Source: an uncultured Eubacteriales bacterium
GTDB taxonomy: Bacteria; Bacillota; Clostridia; UMGS1883
DNA: 16,932 nucleotides
NCBI GenBank assembly: GCA_905195005.1
Contig: CAJJUC010000028.1
Location: forward strand, 1 to 16,932
Reading direction: 5' to 3'
Shown here: piece by piece, positions 1-8,016 of the stretch
Numbering within the stretch: the stretch's first letter is position 1
How the letters are laid out: each line of letters begins with the position of its first letter
Notes under the pieces: model-generated
Database searches by the model: none
The model's input: the letters and a program-made list of their open reading frames with translations, nothing else
What the model was told of the DNA's origin: nothing
Program-made: the position numbers and the translations under genes

Positions 1-1
1 G

Positions 2-98
2 CTTGCACACAAGTCATCGGATTTATCTTTCCGATTCACTGGTCAGAACTTTCAACTTCGTTGAAAGCCACACTTCGTGTGTCCGATTTATCTTTCGG
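2..98. repeat. array of short perfect hairpins (compound palindromic repeat)
   Basis: Five inverted repeats follow one another almost without spacers. They are CTTG/CAAG (2-5 with 10-13), ATCGGA/TCCGAT (16-21 with 30-35), CTTTCAAC/GTTGAAAG with a TTC loop (49-56 with 60-67), CACAC/GTGTG with a TTC loop (69-73 with 77-81), and CCGA/TCGG (83-86 with 95-98). The second and fifth hairpins share the identical loop TTTATCTT, and each is followed by TTCACT, so the unit itself is duplicated within the array. The stretch is AT-rich compared with the genes to the right and does not look coding. It resembles an intergenic palindromic repeat family or a small non-autonomous element. I do not recognise a named family, and the left boundary may lie outside the window. 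Confidence 0.6.
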
Positions 99-104
99 TT
101 CACT

Positions 105-137
105 AAAGGATATGCCTTAATTATGGGCATATCCTTT
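105..137. repeat. 12-bp perfect inverted repeat at the edge of the hairpin array
   Basis: AAAGGATATGCC (105-116) is the exact reverse complement of GGCATATCCTTT (126-137), with a 9-nt loop. It follows directly on the hairpin array and sits on the junction with the truncated gene to the right. A T-run of four (135-138) follows the plus-strand stem, so it could act as a weak terminator for anything transcribed from the left. It could equally be the end of the repeat element. The right arm is also readable in the frame of the downstream gene remnant, which makes the exact element/gene border uncertain. Confidence 0.6.
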
Positions 138-765
138 TATATTCACAAGCGGAGCAAGTCCCGAAAATTCGGAGGGAATAACCTTTACCGCTAAGGCTGA
201 CAGCGGAAGCGAGGGCGCGGGCTATTACAATGTTTACTGCGATCTCTCGGACGGGCGGAAATTCAGCCTCGGCGCGGTGACAGATATTCCGCTGAAAAGC
301 GAATGGGTGAGAGTGAACAGAAGCTGGAGCGATTTCAAGCTGCAATCCAATCCGAATAATGTTGAAAATGCGGAAAAGCTTGACCCCTCGAAAATTACGG
401 CTATCAGCTTTGGCGGAATTTTCTACGAAAACGCAGCAGGCTACACGCTGAAGCATATCGGCTTTATAAGACCGCCCGAGGACGGCGTCGGAGTGACGGT
501 GCTCAGCGCGTGGTCGGGCGATGAAATAACAAAAGTGCAGCTTACGGAGAACAGCAGAAGCATCGGAGAATATGAGCTGATTGTTGCCGCATATGACGAA
601 AACGGGGCTGTCAGCGGAATCGGAAGAAAGAAAATCAGTGACAGAGATGCGTTTGCAAGCTACGATGTTAATATAAAATGCAAGGCAAGGAGCGCGTCGG
701 TGAGGCTGTTTGCATGGGACAAAAAGGCGTTTCATCCGCTCAGCGAAGCGATAACGGTAAGGTGA
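121..765 (+). pseudogene. 5'-truncated remnant of a secreted glycan-binding/glycosidase protein
   Basis: An open frame runs from a TAA at 118-120 to a TGA at 763-765 with no convincing start or ribosome binding site. The only likely internal start is the GTG at 277, which would cut into a domain. Residues encoded from about 160 (NSEGITFTAKAD, then LSDGR and two Trp-containing strands) match the order of motifs in the C-terminal binding-like module of the 3189-6392 protein (NSDGMCFWVKAD, LSDGR). The last 90 codons (about 490-762) resemble the C terminus of the 14000-16135 protein: both have an [IV]AA[FY] strand, then the residues LFAW, then a Ser-x-Ala-Ile-x-Val ending. I read it as the tail of a third large surface protein whose 5' part was lost or replaced at the hairpin array. 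A GTG-started short protein cannot be excluded. It ends 12 nt before the GH31 gene, on the same strand. Confidence 0.65.
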
Positions 766-777
766 AAGGGAGAGAAT

Positions 778-3192
778 ATGGGAAGAATTGATGAAAGATA
801 CCGCTGTGCGGTCACGCCGCAGGCACGCGGAGGAGCATGTGTTTCGGCGGAAAAGTGCCGCTTTACCGTGCTGGGCGAGCAAATGATGCGGATAGAATAC
901 GATGAAAACGGGATTTTTGAGGACAGGGCAACGCAGCGCGTTGTGAACCGCGATTTTCCCGTGCCGGAATACAAGGTTGCGCGCGATGATGAAAAAATTG
1001 TTATTTCAACAGAATTTTTTGCGGTTACATACTACCTCGGCAGGAAATTTTCAAAAAATTCGCTCACGGCGAAGCTGAACACGGAATATTGCTACACGGT
1101 CTTTAACTGGCATTACGGAAAAGAAAACGACCTTCCCGGAACGGCACGGACGCTTGACGGGGTTGACGGCGAATGTGAAATTCCGCCCGGCGTGATGAGC
1201 CGCGGTCAGATAAGCGCGCTTGATGACAGCGATTCAATGGTGATTTCGGAGGACGGCTTGATTGAAAAGCGAAACGGCAGCGCTGTTGACCTATATCTGT
1301 TTGCATATGCCGATGATTATTACGGTCTGCTGAAAGACTTTTATGCGCTTTGCGGAGGAACGCCTCTGCTGCCGCGGTATGCGCTGGGGAATATGTGGTC
1401 GCGTTATCACAGGTATTCGCAGCGTGAATATCTTGAGCTTTTTGAACGCTTCGGAAAAGAAAGCTGCCCGTTTTCGGTTGTCGTTATCGATATGGACTGG
1501 CACCTGGTAGGCGTTGACAAAAGGTACGGAATAGGGTGGACGGGGTACACATGGAACCGTGAGCTGTTTCCGGACTATAAGCAGTTTTTAAATCGTCTGC
1601 ATGAAATGGGGGCGGAGGTTTCGCTGAATCTTCACCCGGCGGACGGAATTGCTCCGTACGAAGAAATGTACGGCGAAATGGCGGCGGCAATGAACACACC
1701 GCGCGGCGAAACGGTGCCGTTTGATATGACAAATCCGAAATTCACGGAAAATTATTTCCGCATACTTCACAATCCGTACGAAAATGACGGGGTGAGCTTT
1801 TGGTGGATTGACTGGCAGCAGGGGGAGAATACGAAATATGACGGACTTGACCCGCTCTGGCTGCTGAATCATTTTCACTTTGCGGATATCGGGCGCGGAA
1901 ACAAACGCCCGATGATTCTTTCGCGCTATGCCGGAATCGGTTCGCACCGCTACCCGATCGGGTTTTCGGGCGACAGCGTTATGTCATGGGAAAGCCTTGA
2001 TTTTCAGCCGTATTTCACGGCTTCGGCTTCCAATGCCGGCTACACCTGGTGGAGTCATGACATAGGAGGGCACATGCGAGGAATCCGCGATGACGAGCTG
2101 ACCGCGCGGTGGATTCAGTTCGGCGTTTTTTCGCCGATTAACAGGCTGCACAGCTGCGAGCATCCGCTTGTGGGAAAAGAACCGTGGAATTTTTCAGCGC
2201 AGACAGAGGAAACAATAAAGCGCTTTCTGCGGCTCAGGCATGCGCTGATTCCATATCTTTACGCAATGAACCACAGAACGTATAAATACGGCGAGCCGAT
2301 TGTTTCACCGATGTACTACAGATATCCGTCCGACAGCCGAGCATATGAAAAACGCTTCAGAAATGAATACATGTTCGGAACGGAAATGCTTGCTGTGCCG
2401 ATAACAAGCCATTCGGACGGCGCAACTCTGATGGGCGCCGCCACGGGTTTTTTGCCGGAGGGCGAATGGTTCGACTTTTTCAGCGGACGGCATTATTCGG
2501 GCGGACAGATAACTTCATTTTACCGCGGACTGTGCGAAATGCCCGTACTGGTGAAGGCGGGCGGAATAGTTCCGATGTCCACCGAAAAGCCGCATAACGG
2601 CACGGAAAATCCGCAGTCAATGCTGATAAAGGTTTTCGCCGGTGCGGATAATTCGTTCGATTTATATGAGGACGACGGAATTTCCAAGAGTTACGAAAAA
2701 GGCGCTTATGCAGTGACCGGAATAAGGCTTATTCATTCCGAAATGCCCGAGCTTTGCATCACTGCCCCAAAAGGGGACGCTTCTGTTCTGCCGAAAAGCA
2801 GGGATTATGCAATTGAGTTTATCGGTTATGAGGACTGCCGCCGCTTTTCGGTTACGGAAAACGGCGGCGAAAAGGAATTTGAGTGCAGCTGCGAAAACGG
2901 AAAGACCACAGTTACCGTCAAAAACGCAAGCGGTGAGCTGAAAGTGCGTTTTCTTGAACGCGTGCGGCTGAGGAAAAACAATACCGAGGCAGACGCGGTT
3001 GAATTTATAAGGCGGTATCAGGGGAAGAACGACGATAAAGCCGTTCTGTACGATATGGTGACGGCCAAGGCGGCTGCAAGCGAGGTGTTGCGGTTCTTAT
3101 CGGTTGCGGAAATTGACTCAAATGTTTGTAAGGCGCTGGCGGAAATTCTGCTTGCTGAAAAATCGGAATACGGAGAGGAGACAAAGATATGA
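778..3192 (+). CDS. glycoside hydrolase family 31 protein, cytoplasmic
   Basis: The 804-residue protein has the GH31 layout: an N-terminal beta domain (about 1-190), a catalytic TIM barrel (about 195-540), then proximal and distal beta domains, with an extra helical tail after about 720. The nucleophile region reads FWWIDWQQG with Asp345. This is the W-x-D position of GH31, but without the M-N-E that usually follows in alpha-glucosidases. The acid/base is the Asp of GFSGDS (Asp399). Other family signs are DMDWH at the end of an early barrel strand, WWSHDIGGH, and the RLHS motif. GH31 enzymes hydrolyse alpha-linked glucose, xylose, galactose or N-acetylgalactosamine, and the substrate here is not determinable. 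No signal peptide is visible, so it probably trims imported oligosaccharides inside the cell. The start ATG has AAGGGAGAG just upstream (766-774). The stop overlaps the next start (ATGA), which suggests translational coupling. Confidence 0.93.
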   Translation: MGRIDERYRCAVTPQARGGACVSAEKCRFTVLGEQMMRIEYDENGIFEDRATQRVVNRDFPVPEYKVARDDEKIVISTEFFAVTYYLGRKFSKNSLTAKLNTEYCYTVFNWHYGKENDLPGTARTLDGVDGECEIPPGVMSRGQISALDDSDSMVISEDGLIEKRNGSAVDLYLFAYADDYYGLLKDFYALCGGTPLLPRYALGNMWSRYHRYSQREYLELFERFGKESCPFSVVVIDMDWHLVGVDKRYGIGWTGYTWNRELFPDYKQFLNRLHEMGAEVSLNLHPADGIAPYEEMYGEMAAAMNTPRGETVPFDMTNPKFTENYFRILHNPYENDGVSFWWIDWQQGENTKYDGLDPLWLLNHFHFADIGRGNKRPMILSRYAGIGSHRYPIGFSGDSVMSWESLDFQPYFTASASNAGYTWWSHDIGGHMRGIRDDELTARWIQFGVFSPINRLHSCEHPLVGKEPWNFSAQTEETIKRFLRLRHALIPYLYAMNHRTYKYGEPIVSPMYYRYPSDSRAYEKRFRNEYMFGTEMLAVPITSHSDGATLMGAATGFLPEGEWFDFFSGRHYSGGQITSFYRGLCEMPVLVKAGGIVPMSTEKPHNGTENPQSMLIKVFAGADNSFDLYEDDGISKSYEKGAYAVTGIRLIHSEMPELCITAPKGDASVLPKSRDYAIEFIGYEDCRRFSVTENGGEKEFECSCENGKTTVTVKNASGELKVRFLERVRLRKNNTEADAVEFIRRYQGKNDDKAVLYDMVTAKAAASEVLRFLSVAEIDSNVCKALAEILLAEKSEYGEETKI

Positions 3193-6100
3193 AAAAAATT
3201 ATTGCCGCTGCGCTTGCGGCAGCAATGCTGCCGGTGTGCAATCCGTGCGCAACACTTGCGGAGAATGAATCGTTTGTTGTTGAGTGCGAGAATTATTCAA
3301 CGGCAACGTTTGACGTGCCGATTCTTAAAAACGGCGAATTCAGCGGCGGAGCGTTTGTAAATCTTATACAGCTGCCGTCCGCCGAAAAATACAAAATGGT
3401 ATACACCTTTGAAGCGCCGAAGGACGCAACTTATCTGCTTGATATGCGGTGCAGCGAGCTCGGCGTGACATGGACATCGGACTTTTCTTTCAGCATAAAC
3501 GGCGGAAAGGAAATCAAGGCTGCGGAGGCTTCAACGCGGACTGCCGACTGGCAAAATTCGATTTACGGAAGCCTTTTGAAGGAATACCGCGTCGGAGAAT
3601 ATGATTTAAAAAAGGGCGAAAACACGCTGACAGTGACGGTTGACAAAAGCGATATTCGCGCAAATCTCGACAATAAGCTCGGATATTTTGCGGACTATTT
3701 CAAATTCACGCTGAAAAGCGGTGAATTCAAGGGAATTTTTCCGTCGGAAAACTGCGGTGTGTTTGAAAAAACGAAAACCGTTAAATATGAAGTGTGCAGG
3801 ATGGCCGCCGATGACAAGGAGCATTCATATACATACACGGTAAACGATTTCTGGGGAAGAACAACTGACAGCGGCGCTTTCAAAATTGCCGCGGAAAAGA
3901 GAACAAAAACCATCAACCTCGGAAAATATGACCTTGGGTGGTACAAAATAAACGTTTATGCCGAGGGAACTGATGAACGCTTGGGTTACGCGCATTTTTC
4001 CGTTGTGCCGCCGCTTTCCGAGCGGTGGCAGGGCGATAGTCCGTTTGCCATTGATTCGGGAGCAAGCGTGCTTTTGAAAAAGGATGAGCTTGAGGATAAA
4101 TTTATGCAGACGATTCCGCTTGCCGGGATAAAATGGGTGCGTGAGCGCGCGAACTGGAGAGGCTTTTGCGCCACAGGACACAAAGATTACGATTCTTATA
4201 TAACGAAAAGGTTCGGCGCGATAAAGAAATACGGAGTTAAAACAACGCAGATTCTTGTGACAGACGAACTGTGGAACGACAATCCGTTTACGGATTTGCA
4301 GCGGGCATATGCATATCAGCAGGATCTTGTGAAAAACACCGACGGACTTATTGACCTTATCGAAATCGATAACGAGCTTGACGGAATGACGAGTAAGTAT
4401 CCGGCGGACATGTACTCGGCATATCTTAAGGCAATGTTTCTCGGAAATGCGGACAGCGGCGGAAACATGAAAATGAGCATGGTGTCGCTCTGCCTTTCTC
4501 CCGAAACAACATTCACGGACGGGATTATGCGCAACGATGTTTTAAACTGGACGGATATTTTCAATTTTCACGCGCACACTGATTATTCCGAAAAGAACAA
4601 AATCCTCGGAATACGAAAGAATTTCCTTGAAAGCTACTACGATAAAAAACAGCAGTTCGACACGAGGGATATGCCGAACTGGCTGACGGAAGCCGGAATA
4701 TATATCGATATCGGGGAAAACACGGAGCTTACCGACGACCAGGGCATGGTTCAGGCGCGTTACCTCGTTACGGCAACGCTTGAGTCGCTGGCAGAGGGAG
4801 TGGATAAATTTTTCTGGTTCATATTGCCGAAGTACACCGAGCACAACAAGGAGCTCGGCACGTTTGACGCGAATTTTAACCCGAATCCGGCATATCAGGC
4901 GGAGGCAATCTGCTCTTATGTTCTCGGAAAGGGTAAGTATATCGGAAAAAAGTGCGATGACAGCGCGCAGGCATATATGTTTGACAGCGGCGAAAACGAT
5001 GTGCTTGTTCTATGGACAGACGCGCCGAAAAAATACAGCGTTGTCACCGATAAGAGCGTTACAGTCACCGATATTATGGGGCAGAGCAAAACAGTTTTTC
5101 CGAAAAACGGGAAAGCGGAAATTGATATAGCGTACTACCCTGTATATGTGACATTCGGCGGAAAAGCGGATAAGGCGAACTATTACCCCGAGGAATATAA
5201 GGAAAACGCGGAAATCAAGCGAACGTTTAATGCCGGCGAGCGCATCATTCTTCAGCAGACGTTTAATCAGAATCTTGAGGACGCGCGAAACAAGGGCTAT
5301 CTGCTGAAGAATAACGAAACGGAGGAATTGACGCTCACTGTCAACAATTTCAACAGCTCCGAAAAAACGGTTCGGCTGAGCGCGGAGCTTGAGTATTCCG
5401 ATGTTAAATTTGACCGAGATACCGTGACTGTTCCGGCAATGGGAAAAACGGATGTGAAGGTTTCAGTCACACCGCACGCGGACGGAAAATATAACGGAGC
5501 CGATGATATAAAAACATGTCTTACATTTAAAGCCGAGGCGGACGGTTTTGAATCAAGTCCGTCGGTTGCAACGGTGCGCATTGAAAACGACACCGTTATC
5601 ACACCGAAATATATTATGGACGGAGCGGAAAGCCTTGAAAGCTTTAACATAAATAATGTGCTTGACGGTGCGGAAACCTCCGCCGAAATTGCGGAGGACG
5701 GCAGCTACCGTTTCCGCGTGCAGCTGCATGCAAGGCTGGGCTGGTATTATCCGCGCCTTAAGGTAACGAACCCCGAAAAGCTTATAAACAGTGACGGCAT
5801 GTGCTTCTGGGTCAAGGCTGACGAGGAAACCGAGGGAATGGGCGATTTTAAATGCTTCCTGAATCTGAGCGACGGCAGACGGTACTATACGGGCAACGAG
5901 TCGAAATTCAACTGCAGCTCAAAATGGGTGCAGGCAAAGGTGAAATGGAAGGATTTGATTCTGTTTACATCACCGTACGGTGCGGTGGACATTCGTCCGT
6001 TTGACCCGTCGCTGGTGGAAAGCCTTGAAATCGGCTGCAATCTTTATCCGTACGACCGTCCCGACAAGAAGATGTCGTTTTATCTCAAGGAACCGGGGCT

Positions 6101-6392
6101 GTTCGTTGATGAAAGCGTCGCTGATGAATCAAAGAAAATTGAGGTGAGCGGCATTGAAGGCGGCAGACATTACAAAGAGGGCGAAACGATAAACGCCGTT
6201 ATAAAGCTTGCGGACGGAGTGAGCGGCGCGCGCGTTTGGCTCAATGATGAACCGATCGATATTGCAGAAAATGATGAAAGAGAGATAACGGTTCGGTTCG
6301 GAGCGCTTGCAAAGGGAAAATACACGCTGCGCACATCGGCAGGAAGCAGCGTTAACGCGGTGACAGACAAGGCCGAATTTTACGTTGAGTAA
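3189..6392 (+). CDS. secreted multi-domain clan GH-A-like glycoside hydrolase
   Basis: This 1067-residue protein begins with a signal peptide (residues 1-24, cleavage predicted after ATLA). Modules in order are: a CBM6/35-like beta-sandwich (about 28-172, opening FVVECENYS), an Ig-like segment (about 175-280), a TIM barrel (about 285-580), a beta domain typical of the region after such barrels (about 585-660), an Ig-like domain (about 680-800), a second binding-like jelly roll (about 803-985), and a C-terminal Ig-like domain (about 990-1067). The barrel has IEIDNELDG, where the Glu of Asn-Glu (Glu396) fits the acid/base at the end of strand 4. It also has NWLTEAG (Glu501), which fits the strand-7 nucleophile; the 105-residue spacing is normal for clan GH-A (GH5/GH39-like). 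I cannot assign a family or substrate. Its start overlaps the GH31 stop by 4 nt, with GGAGAGGAG at 3172-3180. No SLH or sortase signal is present, so attachment may be through its binding modules. Confidence 0.85.
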   Translation: MKKIIAAALAAAMLPVCNPCATLAENESFVVECENYSTATFDVPILKNGEFSGGAFVNLIQLPSAEKYKMVYTFEAPKDATYLLDMRCSELGVTWTSDFSFSINGGKEIKAAEASTRTADWQNSIYGSLLKEYRVGEYDLKKGENTLTVTVDKSDIRANLDNKLGYFADYFKFTLKSGEFKGIFPSENCGVFEKTKTVKYEVCRMAADDKEHSYTYTVNDFWGRTTDSGAFKIAAEKRTKTINLGKYDLGWYKINVYAEGTDERLGYAHFSVVPPLSERWQGDSPFAIDSGASVLLKKDELEDKFMQTIPLAGIKWVRERANWRGFCATGHKDYDSYITKRFGAIKKYGVKTTQILVTDELWNDNPFTDLQRAYAYQQDLVKNTDGLIDLIEIDNELDGMTSKYPADMYSAYLKAMFLGNADSGGNMKMSMVSLCLSPETTFTDGIMRNDVLNWTDIFNFHAHTDYSEKNKILGIRKNFLESYYDKKQQFDTRDMPNWLTEAGIYIDIGENTELTDDQGMVQARYLVTATLESLAEGVDKFFWFILPKYTEHNKELGTFDANFNPNPAYQAEAICSYVLGKGKYIGKKCDDSAQAYMFDSGENDVLVLWTDAPKKYSVVTDKSVTVTDIMGQSKTVFPKNGKAEIDIAYYPVYVTFGGKADKANYYPEEYKENAEIKRTFNAGERIILQQTFNQNLEDARNKGYLLKNNETEELTLTVNNFNSSEKTVRLSAELEYSDVKFDRDTVTVPAMGKTDVKVSVTPHADGKYNGADDIKTCLTFKAEADGFESSPSVATVRIENDTVITPKYIMDGAESLESFNINNVLDGAETSAEIAEDGSYRFRVQLHARLGWYYPRLKVTNPEKLINSDGMCFWVKADEETEGMGDFKCFLNLSDGRRYYTGNESKFNCSSKWVQAKVKWKDLILFTSPYGAVDIRPFDPSLVESLEIGCNLYPYDRPDKKMSFYLKEPGLFVDESVADESKKIEVSGIEGGRHYKEGETINAVIKLADGVSGARVWLNDEPIDIAENDEREITVRFGALAKGKYTLRTSAGSSVNAVTDKAEFYVE

Positions 6393-6421
6393 AAAGTGTG
6401 AAAATAAGGATTGGTGAAGAC

Positions 6422-8002
6422 ATGAAAAAATATATTTTGACGGCGGCAGCCGCAGCGCTGCTTATGCTTCCGTCGGGCGCAGAAGCCGCAAAGCTTTCCG
6501 CAGTGCAAAACAGCGGATTTCTGACTGTGACTGCCGACGCGCAGCGCGAGGAAAAGTCGCTTTCCGTCATTCTTACCGTGACGGACAAAAGCGGCAGGCT
6601 TATATTTGCCGATGACAGCTATACAGATGACAGCGGAAAGTATACTTCGGTTTGCAATGTTAAAAATTCCGACGGAATACTCAGACTTTATGCAAGAATA
6701 GGAGAAGAGGAAGCGGAGCTGCCGGAGGTTTATGTCCGCACTGAAGCAATGGAAAACGAGCTTTCGGAGAAGCTGAAGGGCAGCGATGCGCAGGCGCTTA
6801 AAGAATCGATAACAACATACTGCCCGGCGCTGGAGCTTGACGATGAGCTATACAACACGCTTTCCGATAAGGACGAGGTTTTCCCGCTGATGATAAGTGA
6901 CGGCGCAAAAACTTCTGCAAAAAACTATGATGATTTTAAAAATATTTTTTACAGAGCGGTTATTCTCGAAAAATATAACGAATCGGCAAGCAAAAATGCG
7001 GTTTGCGCCTTAATGACGGCATCACCTTACAGGGAAGCTTTCCCCGGGCTGTTTTGCGATAACTACGGTGCGCTTTCGGATAAAATCAAAGCATATGTCA
7101 CGGAGGACATGGAAAAAGCCTATAAGAATGCGGCGGCGCTTGCGGACGATATTGAATTTTCCGTTCTGAGATGCGCCGTGAAATATTCATCGCTTTGGAC
7201 AAACGTTCAGAAATTCCTGAATAATTATTCCGAAAAAATCGGTTTTGATTCGGATGCAACCTCCGGTGAATGCAAAAACGTTGTCGGAAACGATTATTCA
7301 ACATATGAGGAAATAAGAAAAGCAATGAAAGGGAGCGGCTCATCCGGCTCTTCGGGCGGCGGCTCATCCGGAAAAAAGAGCAGCGGAATTACAGCGGCAC
7401 GTGTTAATCCCGGCGTTTCGGAGAAGGCAGAGGTGAAATCGGGCAAAAGCGTTTTCACCGACATGGATGACTGCAAGTGGGCAGATGATGCGGTTGCGCA
7501 TATATACGGGCTTGGAATTGTCAGCGGAAGCGGCGATAACCGTTTTGAACCGCTCCGCAGTGTGACGCGTGCGGAAGCCGTTAAGATGCTCATGATTCTT
7601 ATAAAGCGCGACAAGCTCGCACCGCCCGATTATCTTCCGTTTGAAGATGTGGAAAAGGACGGCTGGAGCTATCCTTATATTGCAAATGCGTATGCCTGCG
7701 GCATTGTGAACGGGAAATCCGAAAACCTGTTCGGAACGAACGACTCTGTCACAAGGCAGGAAATGGCGGCTATGGCATGGAACGCAATGAAGCTTTGCGG
7801 ATTTGAAGAAAAATCACGCGGTGCGTTCGCGGATTCGGAAAGTATTGCTCCGTGGGCGAGGGACGCCGTTGAAATACTTTGCGGAGCAGACATTCTGCAC
7901 GGGCGCGAGATTGGCGGAGGGCTGAGCTTTGTGCCGAACGATTCGCTGACGCGTGCGGAGGCTGCCGTCATGATTAGCAGCATTGCAAAACAAATGCCGT
8001 AG
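6422..8002 (+). CDS. secreted protein with three C-terminal SLH domains
   Basis: I place the start at ATG 6422 because it gives a clean signal peptide (MKKYILTAAAAALLMLPSGA, cleavage near AEA). A GTG at 6398 in the same frame would add eight residues of non-signal sequence. The 526-residue product has an Ig-like strand-rich region first (about 25-110, with TDKSG and TDDSGKY turns), then a mostly helical region of unknown function (about 110-300), a Gly/Ser linker (about 303-322), and three SLH repeats starting near residues 344 (FTDM), 407 (FEDV) and 469 (FADS). Their end motifs are VTRAE, VTRQE and LTRAE, the type that binds pyruvylated cell-wall polymer. It should therefore sit on the cell wall with its N-terminal part outward. 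No catalytic motif is seen. The ribosome binding site is weak (GGTGAAG). The gene lies 29 nt after the GH-A gene, in the same probable operon. Confidence 0.88.
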   Translation: MKKYILTAAAAALLMLPSGAEAAKLSAVQNSGFLTVTADAQREEKSLSVILTVTDKSGRLIFADDSYTDDSGKYTSVCNVKNSDGILRLYARIGEEEAELPEVYVRTEAMENELSEKLKGSDAQALKESITTYCPALELDDELYNTLSDKDEVFPLMISDGAKTSAKNYDDFKNIFYRAVILEKYNESASKNAVCALMTASPYREAFPGLFCDNYGALSDKIKAYVTEDMEKAYKNAAALADDIEFSVLRCAVKYSSLWTNVQKFLNNYSEKIGFDSDATSGECKNVVGNDYSTYEEIRKAMKGSGSSGSSGGGSSGKKSSGITAARVNPGVSEKAEVKSGKSVFTDMDDCKWADDAVAHIYGLGIVSGSGDNRFEPLRSVTRAEAVKMLMILIKRDKLAPPDYLPFEDVEKDGWSYPYIANAYACGIVNGKSENLFGTNDSVTRQEMAAMAWNAMKLCGFEEKSRGAFADSESIAPWARDAVEILCGADILHGREIGGGLSFVPNDSLTRAEAAVMISSIAKQMP

Positions 8003-8016
8003 GAAAGGAACTGTGT

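Noticed and set aside
3..194. Open frame of 63 codons across the hairpin array
   Set aside because: It is translated from stacked inverted repeats, has no ribosome binding site at its start and overlaps the junction with the truncated gene in another frame. I regard it as a product of the repeat.
121..882. Minus-strand frame of 253 codons
   Set aside because: It runs antisense to the remnant and the start of the GH31 gene, both of which have recognisable domain homology. Its translation is rich in Arg, Ser and Cys, as expected for a shadow frame.
6398..6421. GTG at 6398 as the start of the SLH protein
   Set aside because: It would put eight polar residues before a textbook signal peptide. 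ATG 6422 is preceded by a GGTGAAG element and gives a normal N terminus.
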